DNA of 64,000 nt from Hippophae tibetana. Lineage: Eukaryota; Streptophyta; Magnoliopsida; Rosales; Elaeagnaceae. The stretch covers positions 15,208,001 through 15,272,000 of the forward strand of contig CM072803.1 of NCBI GenBank assembly GCA_037013495.1. The letters run 5' to 3'. Positions 21,893 through 33,468 of this stretch are shown in pieces. Both the position numbers and the translations under genes were made by a program. The stretch's first letter is position 1. Every line of letters starts with the position of its first letter. The notes beneath the pieces are model-generated. The model searched no databases and was not told the origin of the DNA. It saw nothing but the letters and a program-made list of their open reading frames with translations.

Positions 21893-23618
21893 TGATAAGT
21901 GCTCAAAAAATACTAAAATTACCATGATTTTATGCACATTAATTGATTTAAAATATATCTATTTATATGATTTTATCATATATTTATATAAATTTGTCTT
22001 TTTCAAAATCACGGGTATTTTTATTGTTTTTCAGGTATTTTTGCTTAAAAACACAACTTAAATACTCAAAGAGGAATATTGGAAGAAATACATCACAAAT
22101 ATATTAATAAATAAATGAGGAAATGTCAACAAATATAGAAAAATTGGACAAAATGGTTCAAAAAGGTCAAAAATGTCAAAAAGGAGGAAATCGCGCCGCC
22201 CAACCCGCGCGCACCTCTGCGCGCCCCAGCTGCCCACCGCGCGCGCCGCTGCCATTTCGCCCCATTTTCACGCGCAGCGGCCTCCCCCACGTCATGTTGA
22301 TGTCATCAATGATGTCAACAATCACTATTCCGCATTTTTACCATTTTTTCACCTACTTTTCTCTCCATCCTCACCTCTAAATACACCTCTTCTCTTCACT
22401 TCAAACCACACCTCAAAACACACTTCTCTCCTCTTTCTTTCTCTCCATTTCTTAGTTTTTAGTTAGTTTTTCTTAAGAGAGAAGAACTAGCTATGTTTTT
22501 GTAATTTATTTGCTTTTTGATTCAATAAATGGGAGTGCAAATTCCGCTTGGAAGTTTTCCAACAACGGGAATAGCATCGAAGTTCTGTAAGGATTTTATT
22601 TTCTTTACAGTTATTTTTTATCCTTTATTCTTACATGTTATATTTAATTTGTCTGTGATTAAATTTAACTTTGTTGGCTGTTTGTAAACATGATATAATA
22701 ATAACGTTGTTATGCTTGCGAAATATTAAAGAGGTAAAAATCTCTAAAATGATTTGATTTTATTTTTATTCAAGATTTTATATTAAGAATGTTAGAGAGA
22801 AATATATTATTTTTCATTACAAACTTAAATTTAAAAATTAGATTTTAAGGTTTAGTTATCCGGTCTGATTTAGAGTAGTGTTTTTTTATTTGTTGGTACA
22901 ATCGCCCGATAGTTAGAGTGAAGCTCTATTTCAAAAAAATTTATAAGAATTATTATCTGAAAATGTATTGACAACATGTTTTCAGTAATGGTTTTAAAAC
23001 TTGAAAGTTAGTACTCAGATAACTAAATTCTTAGGTTTAATTTAGACACCTTGAATAAAGTTTAAACTGTCTAACCCCACCAAAGGTGGCATTTAAATGG
23101 TTCATTTTCAATCTCTTAGAAAAAGGAATTAATTTAATTAATCAAATTAGTTATCAAACCCACCCATAGGTGTTAATTGATTTGTTGAGTTAACAAAAAA
23201 TATCTAACCCCACCAAAGATGGTATTCATATAAAAAAGATAGAATCAATAAATATCAATTCATATCTTTAATAACCTAAATAATATGAGCAAGCATAATT
23301 AACTTAGTTATTATATCCATAAATATTCCACCATTATAAATGATAAAATTTGCATAAATGTTTATTCAATCTATGTTTATTTTAATGTCAGTAGATTAAA
23401 AACACAAAACTCCAAAATATCGTGACAGGATGTTTAGGATTTAATTTTGTTTATAAAGGTTTGAATAATAAATTAAAAACCACATACATTCCTTCCTTAG
23501 ATCGACCTTGGGAGTATACTTATCATTTTCTACGAAATGATTTGTGCACTTGCGAGAGTTTTATAAATATAAAACCAAAGTATTGGCAAGAATCGGCGAT
23601 GCTGGTTTTCGCTCATCA
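21893..23618 (+). mobile_element. LTR-C solo LTR, 1.7 kb
   Basis: Starts TGATAAGTGCTC and ends TTTTCGCTCATCA, with the perfect 5-bp target duplication GAATG (21888-21892 and 23619-23623). Copia-A RT coding sense reads ...LDMNNAF on the right side and continues LQGYLDED on the left, proving the insertion point. Internally there is a GC-rich patch (22185-22290), a CT-rich stretch after a possible TAAATA box (about 22378), and a short direct repeat (CTAACCCCACCAAAG) at 23071 and 23203. No coding frame is credible. The type is that of long non-coding LTRs (LARD or Ty3-type), but the family cannot be named. 27222-28808 is a reverse-oriented relative. Confidence 0.9.
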
Positions 23619-23623
23619 GAATG

Positions 23624-24475
23624 CATTATTCATGTCAAGCTGGTACAAGTTCCATCCTTATAATATTTCAATGCTAAGAAGCACACGAATGGTCACCAAT
23701 TTTGCCACAGAGGAAATGTTTCCTTGTAATCAACACCCTATATTTGGTTGTACCTTTTTTCCACTAACCGAGTTTTGTACCACTCGATAGACCCATTTGG
23801 TTTTAACTTGATTTTTTAAACCCACTTGCATCCAATGAGGCATTAATGAAAAGTTAAGGGCAAGAAAGTCCACGTTTTTTGGCTTGTAGGGCTACAATTT
23901 CATGTTGCATGGCATCTCGCCACTTTGGATCTGTAATTTCATGTGAAAAAATTGTGGGTTCTTTAAGAAGAGTGAGGTGAGTGGTGAAGGCTTTATGAGT
24001 AGAAGAAAGGAAATCATAGGACAAAAATTGTGCAACACCTGAAGACTTGACCACGTTCGTAGAAGATAAAGGTGTAGGTCTCGATGGGAGTGTTGACTCG
24101 ACATGAAAGTTTTACAAAATTGGTGATGGCTTGACAGTGGTAGTGTTGAAGTAGAATAGGATGAGGGTGACGGTGGATATGTAGTGATGGTACTATGTGT
24201 ATGAGTGGATGATTGGGTTGTAGAAAGTGAAGTGGTAATCATATCTTCTTGTGGTGTTGGGAAAGAGATAGTTTCTTCTGATATGTGGGCTAAACTCTAA
24301 AAAATAATCAATATCTAACGTGGGGGATAAGGTTGTGTAAATGGATGTGGTGTTGTGGAATAAGCATGATTTTGAAAAGGGAATTGTTCTTCAAAGAAAG
24401 TAAGTTCTTGTGAGACAAAAACCTTTTTGAGGATAGGATCAAACACATGATACCCTTTATGACTATAAGGGTATC
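23624..24475 (-). pseudogene. Copia-A integrase/RT linker and N-terminal RT
   Basis: The minus strand reads GYPYSHKGYHVFDP at the right edge (the conserved end of the copia integrase region), a long Ser/Thr/Pro-rich low-complexity linker, HEITDPKWRDAMQ-E (the start of RT, 'W..AM..E'), and finally VTIRVLLSI...WNLYQLDMNNAF next to the LTR-C junction. It is broken by stops and shifts. Confidence 0.82.
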
Positions 24476-25460
24476 TGATAACTGTATTTTATACAGTTAT
24501 TTTTGTTTATTTTATTAATTATAATTTTTATTTCTTGAAATTTTTAGTTAATTTTAATGGAATAAATTAATATTTACTGTTAATTTCTTAAGGAATATAT
24601 TTTTAAGAAAATTAAATAATTTGAATCGAAAAAGGACTTAATTGCAAATAAAATGTCTTAAAATATAATTTAAATAAAAAGAGTGTTTAATTATAATTAA
24701 TAAAAGTGTAAAAGTTAATTTAAATAAAATAAAGGATTTAATTGCAATTAACCAAAGTTTAAAATTTTATTTGAATTAAATTGGAGGGCTAAAATGCAAT
24801 TAAGGAAATTTTATTTTTCTGCGCAGGAAAGAAGACCACGCACAGCTATTAACCACGCACCGCACGCACCGTCAGATCATAAAATCAATGGTGAGGATCA
24901 GTGCGTGTATTACAAACGTGACTGGACCTGATTTTCTTGATTACACGATGCTCGGTGCACCATGTGGGGCCCACCTGGCCGCACACGCCGACGTGTAGGG
25001 TGGGACCCACGTGTCTGATGCATAGGTAATTTTCCGTGCGACGCAGTCCACATAAACTTCATGCGCCCTAACCATCCAATGAATCATACAATGCCACATG
25101 TCTCGAATATTCCTGCAGTTAATCTGATGTGGACACGTGGCACGTATTGGTTAAAACAAAAGCACAGAATCAGCGCACACGTTTCCAACTATTTATATGG
25201 GACACACATGTCTCGCGTGCCATGATCCCGTGCGGCACAACCACGTGCAAGCTCTCCCTCCCACCATTTAAAGGATGCCATGTGTCCTACTATTTCTTTG
25301 AGCCAATCAAATGCTGACACGTGGCACACATTTTGAATTAAAAAGAAATCAAAAATGGAGCACGTTGTCCACTGTTTTGCATGATAAATTTATTTTACAT
25401 TCGTCTGCCAAAATAATAATTCTTGTTTTCCACTTTGAATATTTTTAATATTTTATTAGG
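24476..25460 (+). repeat. LTR-B family, 3'-truncated copy (copy ii)
   Basis: Starts TGATAACTG with a perfect hairpin (TAACTGTAT-TTT-ATACAGTTA) and matches 9829 to about 10900 along its length, including the CACGTG-rich block. It stops near 25460, where copia-A coding sense (HAQKP / FVSTHAQ) starts on the minus strand. About a dozen copia codons expected at the junction are missing, so one deletion probably removed the LTR's 3' half together with that piece and the right target duplication. Confidence 0.78.
25303..25321 (+). promoter_or_regulatory. CCAAT-N10-CACG composite site (plant ERSE-like) in LTR-B copy ii
   Basis: CCAAT at 25303-25307, ten bases, CACG at 25318-25321 within CACGTGGC. 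Two further modules with the same spacing but a changed first box lie upstream: 25080 (TGAAT...CACA) and 25119 (TTAAT...CACG). The 25080 and 25119 modules are 39 bp apart. Confidence 0.55.
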
Positions 25461-27221
25461 GCTTTTGTGCGTGGGTGGAGACAAAACACAAACAACCAAA
25501 CACCCTTAAGTGAGAATAATTAGGAGCTTGATGAAACAATTTCTCATATGGAATTTAACCATGAAAAATAGGAGTTAGTGTTCTATTTATGAGATATGTT
25601 GAAGCAAGAATTGCATCTCCCCAAAATTATCTAGGTAGTCCAGCTTGAATAAGCAAGGCTCGTGCCATATTAGGAAAATTTCTATACTTACACTCAATAA
25701 CACCATTTTGTTGAGGTGAATTGATGCAACTAGATTGATGAATAATGCTTTTGAGGGCATAAAAAATTTCAAGTTTGAACTCATGACCATTGTCACTATG
25801 CATTATTTTGACCTTAGAATTGAATGAAGTTTTAACCATGTGAATGAATTTAACTAGAAGATCCCTTATATCATATTTTTGTTTCATCAAATAAACCCAT
25901 GTACTCCGAGTAAAATCATCTACGATATTCAGAAAATATTTTGCACTAGAAAGAAAAGCAATTTTATAACTACCCCAAATGTCATGTATCAAATCAAAAC
26001 ATGTTTTACTAGAAATTAAACTCAATGGAAATGGTGACCTTGTTTGTTTGGACAATTGGAAAATTAGACACTTATTTGTATTACAAAATTTATTTTTGGA
26101 AAAGGGAAATAACTGAAAAACTTTGTTTGATGGATGTCTAAAACGTTGATGCCAAAGACCAGAGGCTAGAGTTTGAACAGAGTTTCAAGTTCTTTTATTT
26201 TGTTGATCAAGATAGTAGAGTCCTTCCCGCTCAAATCCCTTCCCAATCATCTTCCCCGAGCGTATGTCTTGTATGACAAAAAATTGGCATAGAAATACAG
26301 TGATACAAGAGGAATCTAAAGCCAACTTGCTAATGGATATTAGATTGAGTCGAAAAATTGGTACACAAAAAACATTATTGAGAATGAAATTGGGAGAGAA
26401 AACAATTTTTCCAATATGAGTGACTTGAGCAAACGAGTCATTTAGCAATTCAATAGTATGATTTTCAACCATTTTTTAATTTGTAAGCAAATCAGGGCTA
26501 CAAACTATATGATCCATAGCACCATTATCCAAGATCCATGTATTTGTTTTCCATTATAAGTGAGGGAAAAAGCTTTACCTAAAATTTCTTCATGATTTAA
26601 AGAATTACCAACTTGATTGGTCATGAAGGATTTGTTATTTCTCAACATGTGAAAAATCTGTTTACATTCCTCCTGTGAAAAAGGGAAATTGGACGTTGTT
26701 GCCTTATTTTCAAATGCATATGTTGCAATCTGGTTGCCCTTTGAGAGACTACCTTGTTTCGTCTTCTCTTATTGTAGTAATCGAATGTGTGACCTTTCTA
26801 GCCACAAAAGGTACATTTGAGATAAGCATGACAATTCTTGGTGTTGTGTTTCTTCTTGTGGCACTTTGCATATCGAAATCCCCTTATCTTCTGACTTGGA
26901 CTCAAGACTTGAGTTCTTTAAGGTAAAAACGACAGCTTTTGGTTGGGCAGAAGTTTTCCCATTCAAAATCATTACATGCCTTGCATGTTGAAGGACCAAC
27001 GAATATGCTTTGTTTACTATATGCAATGGTTCCAATAAGAGTGTGTTACTATGAACTGTGGCATATGAGTCGTTTAGACCCATGAAATTTTTTATTATTT
27101 TATGAGTCTCCACGTATGAAGCAATCTCATTGATTGTCCCACAACTACACACTGTAATTGAGCATAACACATCTTGTTCATCCCAAAGGCTCTTAAGTTT
27201 TGAAAAATAGGAACTCACAGT
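25461..27221 (-). pseudogene. Copia-A gag C-terminus, protease and integrase
   Basis: From right to left on the minus strand: gag core (SSYFSKLKSLWDEQD), a zinc knuckle region (C-T-F-C-G-stop-K-G-H-T-F-D-Y) near 26790-26830, protease with D-N-G in place of D-S-G (about 26510), GAG-pre-integrase (LNLISISKLA, GLYYLDQ), integrase (DLIHDIWGSYK, NIVDDFTRSTWVY, SDNGHEF, PQQNGVIECKYR) and GDAILASTYLINRT. The final integrase Glu is present as IECK. There are stops at several points. N-terminal gag is lost at the junction with the LTR-C relative. Confidence 0.85.
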
Positions 27222-28808
27222 TGATGAAGACAAGACCAGCATCGGATTAGCAATACCGATCTTGTGGATATTTTGATTTTATATTTGTAAAAATCTCAAG
27301 TACATGAATCATTTTATAAAAATGACAAGTAAACTCCAAAGGTAGATCTAAGAAAAGAATATATGCGATTTTTAATTTATTATTCAAATTTTAAAAAACA
27401 AAATTAAATCCTAAACATTATGTCACGGTATTTTGATTTTTGTTTCCTAATCTAATGACATAAAAAAAAATAAACATAGATATGAATTCAATAAATAATA
27501 ATGCAAATTTTTATCATTCATAATAATAGAGTATTTATAGATATAATAATTAAGTTAATTATGTTTGCTCGTATTATTTAGGTTATTAAATATATAAATA
27601 GATATTTTTTTATTTTCTCTTTTTTGTATAAAAGTGTCCTTAGTTGGGGCCCAAATTCTCTTGTTTAATATTAATTAACTAATATCATTAGGCGGACTTA
27701 TTAATTAATTAAGTATTAAATTACAGTTTTATTTCTAAGAAAATAACAAACCATCTAATCACAGTTTTAAGCAGAATCAGTTAATTAGACTTTATTCAAG
27801 GTGTCCAAATTAAACCTAATAATTTAATTATCCAAGTACTAAGTTTCAAGTTTTAAAAACATTATTAAAAATATGTTGTCAATACATTTTCGAATAATAG
27901 TTCTTATAAAAAACTTTTGAAATAAAGTTTAACTCTGATTATCGACGATTGTACTAACAAATAAAATAACATTATTATAAATCAGATAAGATAATTAAAT
28001 CTTAAAACCTAATTTTAATATTTAAGTTTATAATTAAAAATAATATATTTCTCTCTAACATCTTTAATATTAAATTTTGAATAAAAATAAAATCAATTTA
28101 TTTTATAGAAATATTTTACCTATTTAATATTTCACATGCATAAAAATGTTATTATTATATCGTATTTATAAATAAGCAATCATGTTAAATTTACTCACAG
28201 ACTAATTAAATATATGAGAATAAAACATAAAAATAGTTGTAAATAATTCATCTAAGTTTATACCTCAAAAGAATTCTTATAGAAATTTGATATTAATTTC
28301 GTTTCTGAAAACCTCCATACGGATTTGCATTTCCTTTTATTGAATCAAAATTAAAAATCTATAAAAGCATAACTAGTTCTTCTCAAAAAGAGAAGAAATT
28401 TAAAACTAAAAAAACTAAGAATGAGAGAGAGAAAGATAGAGAGAGAAGTTTGTGATTTTTTGGGGTTTGATGGGTCCTTTTATAAGTGAGGCAAAGGCAA
28501 AAAACTGAGAAAATATCTCAAAATTTGAATTTGGATACGTTTGGATAAATTAGTACACGTGTGGGGGGCGAGATTTGCAGTAGATAAGCATTAGTGGGCA
28601 CGGGACTCGGTGCGAGCATGTGATGGCACGCATGGGACTCAGTGTGGGCATTTGTTGGCGCTCGTGGGACTCATTGTGGGCATATGTTGGTGAGTGCAGG
28701 ACTTGGCACGAGCGTGTGCTACCTGTGCACGTGAGACTCAGCATTTTGGACATTTTTTATTATATGCGATCTTCTTTAACAATATTGGTATGATATGAGC
28801 ACATAACA
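27222..28808 (-). repeat. LTR-C family relative, reverse orientation
   Basis: Read on the minus strand it starts near GTTATGTGCTC (28808) and ends CTTCATCA (27222). It matches LTR-C (21893-23618) in order: the 'gattcaataaa...gcaaattccg' block (28290-28345), the AT-rich middle, the CCCACCAAAG-like tract and the final 170 bp up to CCAGCATCGG. A clear 5-bp target duplication is not seen (ACAGT on the left, AACAC on the right). A purine-rich GAGAGAGAAAG stretch lies at about 28420-28450. Confidence 0.75.
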
Positions 28809-30464
28809 AACACTTAAAATAAAATTTTCAACTCTTATAACTTAGTTCGTGCTTGACTTATTAAAGGAGAAGAAAGAAAGAAAGAAATAACAAACAATTT
28901 TTTTTTCATTTATGGTCAGTTTTTTTCCCAATTATACAATACCTACAATTAATTCTCAAATTATATAATTAGATATAAAAAAATTTATCTTATTACTTAA
29001 ATGTGAATATATATTTCAATAAATTGCTTAAACATAAACAAATTTTAATATTTAAAACTTCTCTCCTCGTTACACTTTTGCAACATATATTTAGTAACAA
29101 ATAAATATTTATTTCTTATTTCTTATAAACTATTTAAAAAACAATATATTTTGCATGTGAATTATTATACTTTTAAAATTTTGTTTAATTTCTACCAACA
29201 TATTTAAAATTTAGTTGATATAATGATAATTAAATAAATAATTAATCATAAGTTTTTTAATCAATTAAAAATTAATTATTGTAACAACTCCCCGACCAAA
29301 AATGATACGATAAATACTCTTAAATTTTTAAAATGTTTTTATGCATATATTTTTTCCTAATAAGTTCATAGTATATATATATATAAATAAAGCAACATAT
29401 TTAATATTATAAGAGTCTTATATTTATACTTTATTATCATTATTATTATTAATTTCTAGAATATAATTAAAATTATGTGATATATAAAAATAAATCATAA
29501 TTTTTTTATTTGATTATAAGAGAAATTTGGTCCAAAATTATTTAATGCAATATTAGATATTTATAGATAATATAGATATATTTATATAATTATTTGTAAA
29601 AAAAATAAAAATTATCCATTTACTAATTAAAATATAATAATACTAGTAGTATACTACAAATATATTTATATAAAATTAGTAATATATATATATAATTATT
29701 ATTAAATAATTATCATAAAATTTAATTAATTTAGCCATATGTCTCGTAAAATTAAACAAATCTCTATTTTTAATAATAAGAAAACATTATGATACTTTTT
29801 CTTATAATTTTATGTTAATTAAAATAACTTTTGTTAGACTTTGTCATTTTTCAATATTAAATTATAGTTGATGTGATTCGAACATCTAACGAAAACAAGA
29901 GAGAATTAAATTTTAATATTAAACTATTATTTCTAACACTAACAATCATCATTCCTATTCTAGGTCACAATTTATAATAATAAAATATCATTTAATTTTT
30001 TCATAAAATGTTATTTAAAACTAAGTTTTGAATTTTCATTTTATATATTAAAAATTATTTTCATTAGCTAGTTTATCTAAAAATAACTACTCATATAACA
30101 ATAACTTACCTTTTATTTAAGTTTGAAATAAAAAATGCTACGAGTGGATCCTATAATTTTTGGATAAAGATACTTTATCCTATTTCTTTAAGTTAGGTTG
30201 ATAGAATTAATCTAATCCAATTTTTTAAAAATAATATTTTTTTAAAGTTCAATTTGGATTTTTCTTAAAGATAAAATCAAAATAAAAAAACTATAGTTAC
30301 TTTTCAAAAAAATATCAATTTTTTATCTCATCTCAATTTATCTCATTTATCTCATTTATCTCCTTTTAGTCTCTCTATAATCTTATTCTCTTTTTATCAT
30401 CTCTTTCTCTATCATTTTATTATATAACTAAAATAATTCATATAAAGATTATAAATTTTATTTT
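28809..30464. other. AT-rich DNA, no gene seen
   Basis: Very AT-rich with no coding frame. A lone TGTAACAACTCCCCGACC at about 29279 resembles the start of some plant LTRs, but no partner end was found. Confidence 0.5.
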
Positions 30465-30762
30465 TGTTGGGAGAAAATTACAAAATACTATAGGGTTTTA
30501 GAGAGAGATAAGGGAGAACTGGATCCCCTTAATGGGTCACATAACTCCATATATATAAACACTATTATTCCCAAGTGTAGACTTCTCACTGGAACGACCA
30601 TGTCTGACTTGTAATTAGATCCATTGTAACATGATGAGGTCACATCCATGTATCTCTGTAATTCATGTATTCTTGCCCTCTTACAAGTTCTTGTACCTCA
30701 AGTATCCCATTACGGTCATACATCAAAAACTCTTCATGTATCTGTACATCTCATGTGTTATG
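30465..30762 (+). repeat. Left terminal-type repeat of the LARD-like element
   Basis: Matches about 35983-36265 over its length, including GTTTTAGAGAGAG / GTTTAGAGAGAG, CATGTCTGACTTGTAATTA / CATGCCTGACTTGTAATTA and a shared ATGTATCTCT-TAATTCATGT block. Divergence is high, which indicates an old insertion. Confidence 0.75.
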
Positions 30763-31289
30763 AAAATTTCCTTCAGAGAATTCCAGGCCATGTGAAGATT
30801 CAGCTCTTACTTATGAAATTTTAACCTGTGTGAAGAAAATATTAGTTTGCTATCTTCATATGCTTTTGTTAACTCTTATTTTAATTTTTTGTTGTTAACT
30901 TATGGCCTACCTTGGGGACTGAAGACATTCTACCCCAAGTTATTTATAGGTACAACTCACAGTGTAGATAAATACGTGTAAGGGAACCTATAACACAAAG
31001 AGGGGTTTTAGAAACTCGTTCTACCCCTAATCCAACTGACGGGGTCCATGTGAAAGGAATCACACGTTTTAGTCTAAAGCACTCTTAGACCTCCAAAGTA
31101 AGTCAAACATCTCGTAAGTGGTGCTTAAGTTCCTAAATCAAGCATCCAGATTGTGCCTCGAGTTTCTACATCTACCAGTACCTCAATTCCAAATCTACTA
31201 GGTGCTCAACTCTAGGACCTGTATCTCTCATTCATATTACCATCCCTCAGAAGGTTCAAAAAGAAAAGAAACCACACTGTGAGCCAACA

Positions 31290-32935
31290 GGGGAGCCCAT
31301 GGAAAAAGTTTCAGAGAAGAAAATTCAGAAATTACTCACCAAGTTGACCATAGAAAACATGTTATACTTGAGAAGGATGTACTCTATTCCACCCCATGTG
31401 ATCCTAGTACCAGTCCCCCGTCATCTCCTCAAAATGGATTATCCATCCCAAGGATGGTACGTTTTACACGATGAAGCACTACATGTTGGTTTGAGGTTTC
31501 CAATACCTCAAGTGTAGTTCATTTTTTGAACATATATGATCTAAATTTAGCCCAAATAAATCCAAATGGATGGATAATGCTCTTAAGTTTAGTTGTAGTC
31601 AATAGGAAGCAAGGATTTGAGTTAGAAGATGGTGAGCTACAGGCTATGTAATATGTAAAAATTAACAAGATGGATAAAGGTAGGGCACACATCTCGACCA
31701 TCACACTCTAATGTCTTATTCTAAAGTGCCTAAAAATCAACCCAAATGGAAGGATAAGTATTTTTATGTTGGTAGTCATATATAGGATGAAGGATTGTCG
31801 TTCCTGTACATTCCTCGTGGAATCGCAACTTCGACACCACACAACCACAGTTTCAAGAGATGCTAATATGTCTTGGTCATAATGGAAGAGAAATAGTTTT
31901 TTTTTCCTCGAGTTGTAGAATTCCCACCATATGACTTACAAGAACATCCTTACCGAACCTCGTTACAGGGCTTTCTAGGTGCAAAGGGAATATCACATTC
32001 CACCTTCAATTTTTTCATAGGGTACTTTACTTTTTGATTTAAATAGCTCATTCATATTCTGATCTTTATTTTTTGTAATGTAGGGATAGACTTCAGAACT
32101 ATAGGCATTGATGACCTTATGTCAATTCTTGGGGTGGTTTAATTGATTGAAACTGATTCCATCATGCAACACTGGAAACTTTCCCATGAGGTGGATTCCT
32201 CAGTTGTCCCATAAAGTACCCTATCCATACCAGTCTCAAAGGAAAAAGAAATCGAGGTGGTAGAACCTTTTGTGAAACCTTCACCCTATCTGAAAATGAA
32301 ACTAGACTCACCTCGTGAAGTGGAGACTAAACTCATCCCATTTTTCATCCAAACACACGTCGTGTAGACGATGTGATGGGGTATTTGAGGAACCCTAGAT
32401 GTTGATGGATGTATACCACCACTTTGGAAATGAACTCGAATTCAAACAACATGAAGGATTTTGGGCTAATTCATGGGGAGATGGCTACCAGCTACATATT
32501 AATGGTAATGCAATTTGTATAATTTGTGAAATGGCAAGTACAATGTTATATACATCATGATGATAAGTACTTCATGTATAATGTAGGTTATGCCTTTGTT
32601 AAGAGAGGGGTATTTTGCAAATAATGCATATCCTGCTCATGCCTATGAGACTGAAGCTCTTATCGCTCAACTCCAAAGGCCACTCAAGGAGAAAGATATA
32701 GTATTGGAAGAGCATGAGAAGTTGACTGGCATGTAAAAGACCAAAATAATGGATTTGGGTAATGACTTGTTAGATCATACCCAGATATTGAAGGCCACAT
32801 CAAATTTTACTCTAGAAAGGGAAAACTTGGACAAAGAAGCCAAGAAACAGGCAAGGTTTACTAAGGAATGAGAAAAAAATAGATGAGGAACAAAATGAAA
32901 CTTTGACCAAGCTGGTGGCTAAACTTAGGGAAGAT
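31290..32935 (+). pseudogene. 'Putative gypsy type transposon' protein remnant with coiled-coil tail
   Basis: The stretch 31299-31517 contains PVPRHLLKMDYPSQGW, followed by a 'lxdEALxVGLRFPIP' motif. After a frame change it continues with FLNIYDLNLAQINPNGW and a hydrophobic helix (about 31520-31640). The order 'P...GWxxLYxEALxxGLRFPLP ... LAPxQLxPNxW' is characteristic of the plant family annotated as putative gypsy type transposon (PF04195 type). Further right (32640-32935) are heptad-rich pieces such as ALIAQLQRPLKEKD, matching the coiled-coil tail these proteins usually carry. Many stops; function of the family is unknown. Confidence 0.55.
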
Positions 32936-32984
32936 TGTACCTATGGCTATCATGAGGGGTATCTTGAGGAACAAAGCATGACGT

Positions 32985-33468
32985 TTGGCAGGGGAGACTG
33001 ATCAGAGTTAACGTTCGTTGAGTCATTTCCATGCGACACAACCTGATTCACAAAAATAGATGGCATGATATATGGGTGGAATGCATGGAACAATGGTATA
33101 GCGACATGTGGCAACATAATTTGACAAAGCCTAAACTCGAATTGAATGTCGTCTTGACATATGGTATGTGTTTCATCCTCCTCACACACGGCATAGAATG
33201 ATTCACTCTCCGTGCTTACGTAGTGTCTGTGTGGCCTGGCCAATCAGCTTCCATGCTTGCATAGTAGGCCACATGGTAGCTTTTGATTAATACTACATTA
33301 AAAATTCATAGAAAATTCTTAAAAAATCCAAAAATTATATTTTCACCATTTTCACTAAAAAGTTTATGTTTTAATATTTTTGGTCATAAAGATACTATTT
33401 ATTGAATAAAACAAGTAAATATTGAGTAAAATTGTGCACTAATGACTCTACTTTCATAGAGTCATCAT
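32985..33468 (-). repeat. LTR-B family fragment, reverse orientation (copy iv)
   Basis: Aligns with 3740-4223, including the GACCGATCAGAGTCAACG-like block and the terminal hairpin (GACTCTA...TAGAGTC, about 33447-33466). The G-box cores are decayed to ACATGG-type. Only the 5' third of the LTR is present. The LARD sequence is duplicated on its two sides (about 32890-32965 and 33615-33690), so the insertion was accompanied or followed by a local duplication. Confidence 0.68.

Larger units (their letters stand above)
9310..27221 (-). mobile_element. Copia-A: old Ty1/copia element, minus strand, cut into four parts by later insertions
   Basis: Fragments lie on the minus strand in correct order from right to left: gag and protease (27221-26470), integrase (26470-25461), the integrase/RT linker and start of RT (24475-23624), the rest of RT (21892-21225) and RNase H (9823-9310). 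Each junction falls where an LTR is inserted, and at two junctions the coding sense resumes directly on the far side of a 5-bp target duplication. Stops and shifts are scattered throughout. RNase H sequence features (GYCIILG, TKKQS, YRSM) suggest the Ale/Retrofit-like copia group. Its own LTRs were not recognised. Confidence 0.8.

Noticed and set aside
22058-22466. Overlapping open frames on both strands in a GC-rich patch
   Set aside because: Part of the LTR-C solo LTR; frames on both strands and low-complexity composition indicate chance.
31299-31517. Stand-alone small gene encoding a 72-residue protein
   Set aside because: It is the surviving piece of a larger decayed transposon-type protein that continues in another frame.
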